From the NCBI RefSeq assembly GCF_042186555.1, contig NC_133333.1, positions 223,326,757 through 223,390,756 on the forward strand: a DNA stretch of 64,000 bases, written 5' to 3'. Shown here in pieces: positions 54,806 to 64,000 of this stretch. The position numbers were made by a program, and so were the translations under genes. The DNA is from Aquarana catesbeiana (lineage: Eukaryota > Chordata > Amphibia > Anura > Ranidae). The notes below the pieces were generated by a model. That model was given only the letters and a program-made list of their open reading frames with translations. It was not told the DNA's origin and ran no database searches. The stretch's first letter is position 1; the number at the start of each line of letters is the position of its first letter.

Positions 54806-55523
54806 TATCAGCAGAGCAGTGAATGGTGTCAGTAGAGCAATGATTGGTGTCAGTAGGGCAGTGGACGGTGTCAGGTGTTTTTTTGTTTTTTTATTTTTTA
54901 TTCTTTTTTACAGTATTATTTTTTAACCATTTTGTACAATTTTTTTAGGAGCCCCATTATGGGGCTTTGGTGAAATATCAAGAGTCTAACAGACCCCTGA
55001 TGTCTGACTTTTGAGACAGAGAAAGAAACTGAGGACAGACAATCCCCAGTCCCTTTCTCTGCAGCCTGCTTCAGTTAAGAAGGAAGACAAGAGTGATCAG
55101 TTTAGATCACTTACTGAGTTAATTCAGAAAAGGAAGGCCGGTTAATGAAATATTTACCAGCCCCTTCCCTGCTCCTGAGAGGAAAGGAGGGAAGCTGGCA
55201 GCACTGCAGGAGGAAGACGGAAAGCAGGGGGAATTGACATCACACAGTGTGATTAGGGTGTGCCCAGGCCCATCCAGCACACCCTGTGCACACACCTACG
55301 GCTATTACTATGATAGCGCCAACTACTACAGTGATTTTCAGTTTCCCCAGCGCTGCCTCACGTATGAGATATACATACTTACATTGTACCAAGCTGGACC
55401 AGTGTAACTATGCAATACAGATCATACCTGGGGTTCAGCTTTAATCAAGTAAAGAAAACTTTTCCAACACAAAGAATCATGAAACCAGCATTATTGTAAA
55501 CCTGGAAAATCATATTTTCCCTT

Positions 55524-55528
<5 letters not shown>

Positions 55529-55610
<82 letters not shown>
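55529..55610. repeat. (TA)n microsatellite
   Basis: About 40 TA dinucleotides without interruption. Confidence 0.97.
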
Positions 55611-55613
<3 letters not shown>

Positions 55614-55721
55614 CTTTTTAAAGCGACCCCATTATCATGTGCAATTGAAACATTTAGGCCTTTAACCTTTGAGCATATCAACCTAAAAAATAGGATTTTG
55701 CCAGTAAACACTTTCTGGTGT

Positions 55722-56075
55722 AGCACCCTCCTTGTATAGGCTGCTACGTAAATTCCATTTTTTTGGCTTGCTCTGTAATCAGAGAAGCAGTGATCATTTG
55801 CCCAGAAGGTGGTCTGGGAGGGTGGTCAATAGGCTAAAGCACGGAGCAGACTGTCTTGCCCCTGTGAGGGATGGATCAGTGAGCTTCAGGGGCTGCTTGC
55901 CCCTGAGGCATCCCTGGACTGACTGCTGAGCTTCTTTATCAAGGGATCAAGCTCGAGGAGGTGTCTACTCTGAGACTTATGAGAAGGGACTTGAACTGTT
56001 CCGCAAACCTATCTCATTGCCCCAACCCATGAGGATTTACCTATCCTAGAGCTATCTCATGGTCCCAAGTTGTGA
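55722..56075 (+). mobile_element. Possible LTR fragment (TGTAGCACCC start)
   Basis: TGTAGCACCCTCCTTGTATA at 55722 matches the first 12 bases of the LTR-like piece that ends at 48213. No CA terminus, promoter box or second copy was identified, so this remains tentative. Confidence 0.35.
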
Positions 56076-57144
56076 GAGCTCAAAGGGCTGTACACATGGG
56101 CTGAATATCGGCAGTCGATCCAACAGAAGCTGGCCGATATTCGAAGGGGCATGACCGAAAAGGGGTCTGACGATCGGCAGCCAATGACTGAGAATGCTGA
56201 CCGGTATGTTCTGGCAGGGGGAGGGGGGGTCCCCCTGTCAGAACACAATAGCTTATTAGTGGAGATCGCTGTACTAACATTGCATAGTTAGTACAGCGAG
56301 CTCCTCCCGAGCGCTTCAGTTTTTTTTTTGTTCAGCCCACTGGGTTAAATGATTAAAAAAACAAATAATTTGTACTAGGCTTGACTGTGCTATCTTTACT
56401 GAGTGAAGTGAGTCCTCTGCAAGCTGATCTTTTCTTTTTCTTTTTTGGGGTCTCTGGTGGGCACGAACTGCAAGCTGATCTTAAGCGTTTTGGGGTGTCC
56501 CATGCCCCTTACCCCTCTCCTGTTGAAGTTATACAAGCAAAGACATCCGACAGCCAGAGTGAATGAACTGCTGTCTGTGTGAATGGGGGCCTCTGCACTA
56601 TTCTGGGAAAGAGACAGTTAAATCCGTAGCTCCTACGGGGGGGGGGGCACTACACTGTCCTAAATCCCATTTACACCCGCACTTTCAGGGTAGCGCGTTT
56701 CTGCACACATTTTCAAAAATGCGTCAAAATGCACATCGTGCTTACAGTGCAATTATTTCTTAACAAAACCCCATGACAAAACGTGTGAAAACCGCAGCAA
56801 AAAAAGGAAGTACAAAAAAGCTTGAGGCTCATACCGGAGCTACTTTGGGGAATTAGTCGCATTTGAAAATGTGCATAAGCGTGTTGTGCAGGTGTGAATG
56901 GGGCCTTAGGGTGACTACACTCGCACACCTGACTGTATCAGGACAACCGAAGCAGGACTACAGACAACTCCCTGTTTCTTTTTTACATAACATAGAGAAG
57001 CAGGGTTTTGTAGTCCTCACTGACTGGTCAGCAGAGGACGTAACCAGCTTACAGGATTTCTGGCAGGATCAACACTTATTATATGATTTCTGGCAGGATT
57101 TTGCACTTATTGAACAGATATAACAAAATAATTTCAATAGTATA
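56076..57144. other. Gene-less stretch with a hairpin-repeat fragment
   Basis: 56085-56300 (GGGCTGTACACATGGGCTGA) resembles 20130-20400 and includes a hairpin GGCTGAATATCGGC/GCCGATATTCG. The rest, to 57144, shows no gene. Confidence 0.4.
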
Positions 57145-58368
57145 GTGAATAGTAGACATGTGCGATTCGGTTTGTAACGAATGGATTTTCGTACGAATTT
57201 GTTAGTATTCGTACATTCGGATCAATTCGAACATCCGAATAGCTGAAAGAACCAAAATATAAAAATTACAAAATTACAAATAAGCAAAATAACGAACATG
57301 CGAAAATACGAACGGACAAACTTATGAAAATACAAAACTCCGAAACACTAAAAGAAAGAAAATGACATCTATAAGGAATGATTTACATTTCGTATTTTCA
57401 ATCCTTTGTTCATAATTTCGTCTGTTCGTATTTTCATTCGTGTGTTCGTAATTTCGTTTCTTCGTCTGTTCGTAATTTTGTTTGTTCGTGTTCTCGAATC
57501 GTTCTTTCGAATGGGCAGTGTATTAGTGAGCGATGTATCTTACTTAACCACTTCAGCCCCGGACCATTTGGCTGGCAACAGACCAGAGCACTTTTTGCGA
57601 TTCAGCACTGCGTCACTTTAACTGACACTTGCGCGGTGATGCGACGTGGCTCCCGAACAAAATTGACGTCCTTTTTTCCCCACAAATAGAGCTTTCTTTT
57701 GGTGGTATTTGATCACCTCTGCGGTTTTTATTTTTTGCGCTATAAACAAAAAAAAGAGCGTCAATTTTGAAAAAAAACACATTATTTTTTACTTTTTGCT
57801 ATAATAAATATCCCCAATAAATATATATAAAAACATTTTTTTCCCTCAGTTTAGGCCGATATGTATTCTTCTACATATTTTTGGTAAAAAAAACCGCAAT
57901 AAGCGTTTATTGATTGGTTTGCGCAAAAGTTATTGCGTCTACAAAATAGGGGATAGCTTTATGGCATTTTTATTAATAACTTTTTTTTTAACTAGTAATG
58001 GCAGCGATCAGCGATTTTTATCGTGACTGCGACATTATGGTGGACACATCGGACACTTTTGGAGCTATTTTGGGACCATTCAGATTTATACAGCGATCAG
58101 TGCGATTAAAAATGCATTGATTACTGTGTAAATGTGACTGGCAGTGAAGGGGTTAAGTGTGTCCTAGGGAGTGATTCTAACTGTGGGGGGGAGGGGCTAC
58201 GTGTGACACGACACTGATCACCGTTCCCGATTACAGGGAGCTGTGATCAGTGTCCTTGTCGCTAGGCAGAACAGGGAAATGCTTGTTTACAAATCGTTAC
58301 GAATCAACGGAAACGTAAAGAAACTAAACTAAACCATTTTTTGTGTTGTGCACATGTCTATTGAATAG
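57145..58368. mobile_element. hAT-like element (TAGACATGTGC ends) with 8-bp TSD
   Basis: The element at 57153-58360 starts TAGACATGTGCGATTCGG and ends TTGTGCACATGTCTA. The flanks GTGAATAG (57145-57152) and TTGAATAG (58361-58368) match at 7 of 8. The left third has reiterated TTCGTATTTTCAT / TGTTCGTAATTTCG words. A TTAACCACTT repeat (from 57544) occupies most of the middle. Confidence 0.78.
57544..58290 (+). repeat. TTAACCACTT-family repeat, 3'-truncated (copy E)
   Basis: Starts TTAACCACTTCAGCCCCGG and follows the family consensus through the AT-rich half to GGGGTTAAGTGTGTC. It stops after CTAGGCAGAACAGGGAAATG without the GGCAAGTGGTTAA end. It lies within the element at 57153-58360. Confidence 0.75.
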
Positions 58369-58439
58369 ACAAAAAGGACAAAGTTTACTTGCATGCAACT
58401 CCCACATGTGATGTTTAGCCTTCATAATTGAAAAAAAAA

Positions 58440-59676
58440 CGTTGACAGCCCACCCCCGCTGTCAATGTCCACCGGCACCCGCCGATCATTAGGTAAAGAG
58501 CCAGAACGACAATCTGCCTATGTAAACAAGGCAGATCACCATTTTGTCAGTGGGGAAGGCATGGATCCTGTGTTCCTGCAAAGCAGAGACATGGATCCAT
58601 GACTTCCCCTAGTAAAGGCACCTCCCATAGTACACAAACATTGACAAGGTACACAATTAACATACCTCTCAACTTTCTGAGATATATATGTAGGCATAGG
58701 ACACACCCCCTGCCAAGCCCACCCCTTAAAGGAGAATTATATAAAAAAAATGATTGCTTAAAAGTGCTTTTTTTACCACTGCTATGTCTTTTTATTGGCT
58801 TTTGGAATTTACAAATGCAGTAATTTAGAAAATGAATGAAAGGTTTATCACTGGGAAACACTTTTTGATAGTTAAGTAGTGCATTTTTTTTTTATACAAC
58901 TATATAGATCAGATCAAAATGAGGGACAAATGAGGAGGAAAGAGGGACATAGGGACTTTGCCCTGAATTAAGGGACAGTTCCTCAAAATCAGGGACAGTT
59001 GAGAGCTATGATTTAACCCTTTGATCATCCCTCATGTTAAACCCCTTCCCTGCCAGTGGCATTAGTACAGTGACAGTGCATATTATTAGCACTGATCAGT
59101 GTATTAGTGTCACTGGTCCCCAAAAAAGTGTCAAAAGTGTCAGTTTGTGTATGGTTTGTCTTCCGCAATATTGCAGTCAAGCTATAAGTCGCTAATCGCC
59201 CCCATTACTAGTAAAAAAAAAGTAAAAAAAAAGGACATTTCATAAATATATCCCATAGTTTGTAGACGCTATAAATTTTGCGCAAACCAATCACTGTACA
59301 CTTATTGGGATTTTTTTTGTTGTACCAAAAATATGTAGCATAATACATATTGGCCTAAATTTATGAAGAAATTTGATTTTTTTAAATTTTTTATTTAATT
59401 GGATATGTTTTATAGCAGGAAGTAAAGAATATTTTTTTTTTTTTTTTTTTTTAATTGTCTGTATTTTTTTGTTTATAGCACAAAAAATTTAAATCGCAGA
59501 GGTGATCAAATACCACCAAAAGAAAGCTCTATTTGTGGGAAAAAAAAGGACATCAATCTTGTTTGGGTACAATGTTGCATGACTATGCAATTGTCAGTTA
59601 AAATAACACAGTGCCGTTTCACAAAAAATGGCCTGTTCATGAAGGGGGGTAAATCTTCCGGAGGTCAAGTGGTTAA
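58440..59676 (-). repeat. TTAACCACTT-family repeat, interrupted (copy F)
   Basis: The GC-rich half begins in the GTCCACCGGCACCCGC region at about 58470. It is broken at 58660 by a foreign piece and resumes at 59011 (ATTTAACCCTTTGATC). It ends GGTCAAGTGGTTAA at 59676. The first TTAA end is missing. Confidence 0.7.
58661..59010. mobile_element. Small element inserted in copy F
   Basis: It starts CATACCTCTCAACTTTCTGA and ends GGGACAGTTGAGAGCTATG, an inverted terminus. The flanks AATTAA and ATTTAA agree at 5 of 6, a possible target duplication. Before the right end, GAGGGACA / AGGGACAG words are reiterated. Non-coding. Confidence 0.6.
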
Positions 59677-59904
59677 TAAAAGAGACGGGTCAGAAACAGT
59701 AAGGCTGGAAAGGAAAGGGTTAGATGGCACTGGACGTCCTGCAGATATCAAATGAGGCAGCTTTATCTGAATTTGCTGCAGTTTTCTAATGCACATTGCA
59801 AGAAGCTCACAGTGTGCAGTGAAATCAGAGTAAGCAATTGCAGAACAGGAGAGGAGCCGGTACAACTGTGCAAGACTGGAGTTCAGCTTTAAAGGATCTG
59901 AAAC
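59677..59904. other. Short spacer between repeats
   Basis: No feature recognised. Confidence 0.4.
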
Positions 59905-60877
59905 TTAACCACTTGCTGACCAGCTGCTGCAGTTGTACTGCGGCAGAATGGCACGGCTGGGCGAAACTATGTTATGTTACGTCGCTTCACCCTGTGGCCA
60001 CTAGGGGCATGCTCGCCACCAGAGTCAATGCGATTGCCCGGCGGTCATGATCACCGCCGGGCTCAGGCGATCACTGCTGGCACACCGAGAACCGGGATCT
60101 GTGTGTGTAAACACACAGTTTCTGGTTCTCTGAGGGGAGAAGAGACAGATCGTCTGTTCATACAGAGTATACAAAGTATGAACAGACGATCTGTCATCTC
60201 CCCTACACAGTCCCCTCCCCCCTTCAGTTAGAACACAGAGAGGGACACACAATTAACCCCTTGATCGCCCCCTAGTGTTAACCCCTTCCCTGCCAGTGAC
60301 ATTTTTACAATAATCAGTGGATTTTTATAGCACTGATTGAAGTATAAATGTCAATGGTCCCAAAAAAGTGTCAAAAGTGTCCGATGTGTCTGCCATAATG
60401 TCGCAATCCCGATAAAAATTGCTGATCGCCGCCATTACTAGTAAAAAAAAAATAATAATAAAAATGCCATAAAACTATCCCCTATTTTGTAGACACTATA
60501 ACTTTTGCGCAAACCAATAAATATTGGCTTATTGTGATTTTTTTTTACCAAAAATATGTAGAAGAATACGTATCGGCCTAAACTGGGGAAAAAAAATGTT
60601 TTTTTGGGGGATATTTATTATAGCAAAAAGTAAAAAATAATGTGTTTTTTTTCAAAATTGTCGCTCTTTTTTTGTTTATAGTGCAAAAAATAAAAACCGC
60701 AGAGGTGATCAAATACCACCAAAAGAAAACTCTATTTGTGGGAAAAAAGGACATCAATTTTGTTTGGGTGCAACGTCGCACGACCGCGCAATTGTCAGTT
60801 AAAGCGACGCAGTGCCGAATCGCAAAAAGTGCTCTGGTCAGGAAGGGGGTAAAATCTTCCGGGGCTGAAGCCGTTAA
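59905..60877 (-). repeat. TTAACCACTT-family repeat, full-length (copy G)
   Basis: Starts TTAACCACTTGCTGACCAGC and ends GGGGCTGAAGCCGTTAA, 973 bp, the longest copy here. The hairpin GACAGATCGTCTGTTCATA with its partner TATGAACAGACGATCTGTC lies at 60144-60197 and is the counterpart of the one in copy C. Confidence 0.86.
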
Positions 60878-61639
60878 TACAAAAATGAAACTTTAAATGG
60901 ACAAAGTACTAGCTAGAATTCACACAATAATGTAAAAACTCACACCTGCACAGAAAATTACATATCTGACATTTATGTAACTGCTGTACCGCCTGTGTTT
61001 CTATGTTACCTGCCGTTCTATGCTAAATGAGGCTTAAAAATTGACATTTTTCATTATTCCTCTACAGTATTACTCACTATTTGTACTTGGAATTACTTGA
61101 CAGGAAGTCATTTGTGCATAAGAAAAGATAATTCTCCCTTAAACTTTCTTAAAGGGTCAGTCCATACAAAAGTAGCTACTGGCTTAAAGGGACCCTGTCT
61201 GGTTACACTAAAACTCAGATTTAATGTCCCAGCAATAAAAGTAGTTATACTCACCTCTCTGGCAGCCCATGTCCATTCATTACCCTCTGTTTTAGCTCTG
61301 AAGTCACTGTGCAACCTTACATACAGAGCTCCCTCTAGTGGCTAATCTATGGACTTTTCTTTTAAATACAATAAGAAAAATATGGATGATCAGTCCATAT
61401 ATATGCAGATCAAGTGTATACTTAGCTATTTAGCAAGATTTTTAGTTTAAAAAGACTCCAAAAATACCAGTTATCCATTGCTGGTTACTCTGTAATCTTA
61501 AGTTATATATAAAAAGAACAGATCATTTTTTATTCTGCTCCATCAAACTGTGAATAGTACTTTATGTGACAGATCGACTTTAAGTAGCACAAGTCTTCTA
61601 CTGCAATTCAAAGAGTAACCTTTTCAAGCTTTTTTTTTA
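60878..61639. other. Gene-less stretch
   Basis: Contains TTAAAGGGTCAGTCC (61150) and TTAAAGGGACCC (61184), possible ends of TTAA-bounded repeats. No gene. Confidence 0.4.
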
Positions 61640-62160
61640 TTGATTATTTAATGTAGTGTATTACTCAGAGAAACAATAGCATTTCAATTAACCTATGGCC
61701 TGTGTGGGTCCTGATATAATTACTGTCAGAGATGGAATGACAAAAGCTCTCTTAGAAAAGTCAACCAAACGTGGCACTGGTCAAAACTGCCATAGATTTA
61801 ATTAACATTGTTAAAAAGATAGATTTATTGGAAATAATTACCAATGGTTACCTTTCGCACAAATCAATTTTTCTCATCACTGTGTAGATGGAAGATAGCG
61901 CAGGGTTTATTGCATTAGTTGTAAATCAAATCATTTGCATTTTTATAACAAATTGCATCAGGGATCCCCAGGGAGAGATGGCATGTGCCCTGCATACACT
62001 TATACAAACCAGATGTAATATCTTCCTCTAGGCATACATGCTAATCTTTCAGCTTGAACCTGAAACTGCAATAACAAGTCTTGTTTCTCTTTGTTCACTT
62101 GAAAAGCCGCCTTGCCCCGAGCAGCGATTGATCTCCATCTGAGCCTGAATGGGAACTAGG
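61640..62160. other. Candidate conserved non-coding element
   Basis: Repeat-free DNA with many binding-site-like words: ATCATTTGCATTTTT (octamer-like), GATTTAATTAACATTG, GAAATAATTACC, TTGCATTAGTTG. No coding frame. It looks like a developmental enhancer in composition only; the proposal is inference. Confidence 0.3.
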
Positions 62161-62299
62161 AAAGTAAAAGAAGACATGTTAACTCTTGCTGGTTCTGTTA
62201 TAAAGGAAAGCAAAGGTCATAAGAAGCCAAACAAAAAAAAAAATCTGAGTCATGTGCTCACTCTAATGTCACTGTACACAGAACACATCACCAGATAGA

Positions 62300-63015
62300 C
62301 TTCCTTTCCTTTTCCTTTCCCTTTTCTCCTTTTCCTTTCCTTTCCCTTTTCTTCTTTTCCTTTTCTTTTTCTCCTCCTCTCATGTTTCTTCTTTTCCTTA
62401 TCCTCTCCTCTCCCCTTTCTCCTTTTCCTTTTCCTCTCCTCTCCTTTCTATTTTTCTCCTTTTCCTCTCATTTCCTTTCCTTTTTCTCCTTTTCCTTTTC
62501 CCCTCTTCTCATTTTCCTCCCCCTTTTCCTTTTCTTTCATTTCCTTCCCTTTTCTCTTTTTCCTCTCCCTTTTCTTCTTTTCCTCTCCTTTTCCTTTTTC
62601 ACCTTTTCCTCTCCTTTCCTTTTTCTCCTTTTCCCATCTTTCCTTTTCCTTGTCCTCCTTTTCCTTTTTCTTTCCATTCCTTTCCTCTACTTTCATTTCC
62701 CTTTCTCTTTTTCCTCTCCTTTTTCTTCTTTTCCTCTCCTTTCCTTTCCCTTTTCTCCTTTTCCTTTTCATCCCCTTTTTCTCATTTTTCCTCTCCTTTG
62801 CTTTCCCTTTTCTCCTTTTCCTTTTCCTCTCCTTTTTATCATTTTTCCTCTCCTTTCCTTTTTCCTCTCCTTTCCTTTCCTTTTTTTCCCTTTTCCTCTC
62901 CTTTCCTTTTTCTCCTTTCCCTCTCCTTTCCTTTCAATTCCTTTTTTTTTCTCTCTCTCTTTTCCTTTCCTCCCATTTTCCTTTCCTCTCCTTTTTCTTT
63001 CCCTTCTATTTTCAT
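62300..63015. repeat. Polypyrimidine tract, ~700 bp
   Basis: Almost only C and T on the plus strand, built from CTTTTCCT, CCTCTCCTTT and TTTCTCC blocks. The 236-codon plus-strand frame (62382-63092) and the 107-codon K/E/R-rich minus-strand frame are low-complexity artefacts. Such mirror-like purine/pyrimidine DNA can form triplexes. Confidence 0.95.
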
Positions 63016-63089
63016 GTTATATATCCCATGTTACACTTTTATTTCCAGGTTGTTCTTTATATATTGTGACATTGGCGAATGTGTCAGCT

Positions 63090-63928
63090 TAAGTTACATA
63101 GTTACATAGTTACATAGTAGGTGAGGTTGAAAAAAGACACAAGTCCATCAAGCCCAACCTATGTGTGTGATTATATGTCAGTATTACATTGTATATCCCT
63201 GTATGTTGTGGTCGTTCAGGTGCTTATCTAATAGTTTCTTAAAACTATCAATGCCCCCCGCTGAGACCACCGCCTGTGGAAGGGAATTCCACATCCTTGC
63301 CGCTCTTACAGTAAAAAACCCTCTACGTAGTTTAAGGTTAAACCTCTTTTCTTCTAATTTTAATAAATGGCCACGAGTCTTGTTAAACTCTCTTCTGCGA
63401 AAAAGTTTTATCCCTATTGTGGGGTCACCAGTCCGGTATTTGTAAATTGAAATCATATCCCCTCTCAAGCGTCTCTTCTCCAGAGAGAATAAGTTCAGTG
63501 CTCGCAACCTTTCCTCATAACTAATATCCTCCAGACCCTTTATTAGCTTTGTTGCCCTTCTTTGTACTCGCTCCATTTCCAGTACATCCTTCCTGAGGAC
63601 TGGTGCCCAGAACTGGACAGCATACTCCAGGTGCGGCCGGACCAGAGTCTTGTAGAGCTGGAGAATTATCGTTTTATCTCTGGAGTTGATCCCCCTTTTA
63701 ATGCATGTCAATATTCTGTTTGCTTTGTTAGCAGCAGCTTGGCATTGCATGCCATTGCTGAGCCTATCATCTACTAGGACCCCCAGGTCCTTTTCCATCC
63801 TAGAATCCCCCAGAGGTTCTCCCCCCAGTGTATAGATTGCATTCATATTTTTGCCACCCAAATGCATTATTTTACATTTTTCTACATTGAACCTCATTTG
63901 CCATGTAGTCGCCCACCCCATTAATTTG
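63090..63928 (-). mobile_element. 5'-truncated CR1-like LINE with GTTACATA tail
   Basis: Transcribed leftward. The 3' end is three copies of the 8-bp unit GTTACATA (63093-63116), a microsatellite-type tail rather than poly-A, which is characteristic of CR1/L2-type LINEs. A 3' UTR of about 65 bp (63117-63183) follows the stop codon. The 5' boundary is near 63928, where similarity to the family appears to stop. No target duplication is seen, as is usual for CR1. Confidence 0.88.
63184..63921 (-). pseudogene. CR1-like reverse transcriptase, C-terminal 245 codons
   Basis: An open frame with the CR1 signature after the catalytic fingers/palm: KCKIMHLG near residue 15, then EKDLGVLVDD (about 43-52), NRILTCIKRG (about 68-77), LYKTLVRPHLEYAVQFW (about 88-104), ERVQRRATKLI (about 116-126) and a C-terminal WNSLPQAVV near 212. 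The endonuclease and the catalytic YADD box are absent because of 5' truncation. The frame has no stops, so the copy is fairly young, but it has no promoter or start of its own and is not a functional gene. Confidence 0.88.
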
Positions 63929-64000
63929 TGATTAAGTAATTAAGTGAGTCCATGCAAGTCAGATAGTCTAGTTTTAGGGCTTGATGACCCACTTTTATTA
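63929..64000. other. Window end, nothing recognised
   Basis: 72 bases beyond the LINE truncation point without a recognisable feature. Confidence 0.4.

Larger units (their letters stand above)
53083..55308. mobile_element. hAT-like element with perfect 8-bp TSD, hosting a Tc1-like transposon
   Basis: The element at 53091-55300 starts CATTGGTGTGCGCAGCC and ends TGCACACACCTACG, an inverted terminus. GCTATTAC flanks both sides (53083-53090, 55301-55308), an exact 8-bp duplication. Without the Tc1-like insert it would be 559 bp (plus one TA). Its body has CAGTAGAGCA/CAGTAGGGCA direct repeats (54825-54870). No transposase of its own. Confidence 0.88.
52694..55444. mobile_element. Outer foldback MITE, split by two later insertions
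   Basis: The left arm TAAAGCTGCACTCTAGGTGT through GATCTGTATTGCATAATTAC to CTGAAAATCACTGTAGAAGT (52694-52800) is mirrored at 55310-55444, which ends GGGGTTCAGCTTTAA. The right end has TTAA at 55441-55444; the left reads GTAA. An inner hairpin AATACAAGGCATTCTCT/AGAGAATGCCTTGTATT lies at 52884-52968. The original MITE would have been about 540 bp. The hAT-like element at 53091-55300 sits inside its right half. Confidence 0.82.

Noticed and set aside
33613..60781. Similar short frames containing FFP(T/A)NR.(L/F)FWWYL in several places
   Set aside because: They recur because they lie in the AT-rich half of the TTAACCACTT repeat; no intact longer version, and each copy ends at different stops.
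62382..63092. A 236-codon plus-strand frame of F, S, P and L with apparent membrane character
   Set aside because: Direct consequence of the polypyrimidine tract; no start context, domain or complexity.

Overview
The window reads as intergenic, repeat-dense vertebrate DNA, most likely from a frog of the Ranidae. I found no host gene: no open frame joins conserved domains through plausible splice sites, and there is no tRNA, rRNA, CRISPR array or bacterial-style operon. The frog assignment rests on repeat families that I recognise in general from anuran genomes and could not check here. They are a CR1-like LINE with a GTTACATA tail, TTAA-bounded TTAACCACTT repeats, hairpin elements with TGCCGCGTACACACGGTCGG ends, and Tc1-like elements typical of frogs and fish.

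Region 0-25 kb: two hAT-like non-autonomous elements, one inside the end of the other, both with 8-bp target duplications (348-2138). Then come TTAA-bounded repeats (2241-2645, 3311-3756, 10745-11654), a minisatellite-bearing element (4341-5655), a foldback element (9719-10620) and a putative solo LTR (13741-14866). Further hAT-like elements (15253-15906, 19376-19929), a TTAA palindrome (20405-21232) and a palindromic Tc1 derivative (21611-22547) follow. Stretches without repeats I recognise (7540-7760, 8330-8450, 13050-13500) look like possible conserved non-coding sequence, but only comparison could show that.

Region 25-41 kb: an older repeat (25282-27753) is split by a hAT-like element (25360-27413) carrying about 29 copies of a 36-bp minisatellite. 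Next are a 5'-truncated L1-like insertion with a 12-bp target duplication (28020-30416), two TGCCGCGTACACACGG hairpin elements, a second copy of the palindromic Tc1 derivative, two long TTAACCACTT repeats, and a broken Tc1-like transposon on the minus strand (38018-39550).

Region 41-64 kb: a palindrome of about 610 bp (42391-43001), more hAT-like elements (46066-46646, 49839-50380, 57153-58360), LTR pieces and four more TTAACCACTT copies. The clearest structure is a three-level nest at 52694-55444: a foldback MITE holding a hAT-like element, which holds a nearly complete Tc1-like transposon whose transposase frame has only two in-frame stops. A 700-bp polypyrimidine tract and a 5'-truncated CR1-like LINE with an open 245-codon frame close the window.

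The window is therefore a record of successive transposition. Its most unusual recurring feature is that six separate minisatellites each lie inside a hAT-like non-autonomous element. The only protein-coding content I can support is in retrotransposon and transposase remnants.
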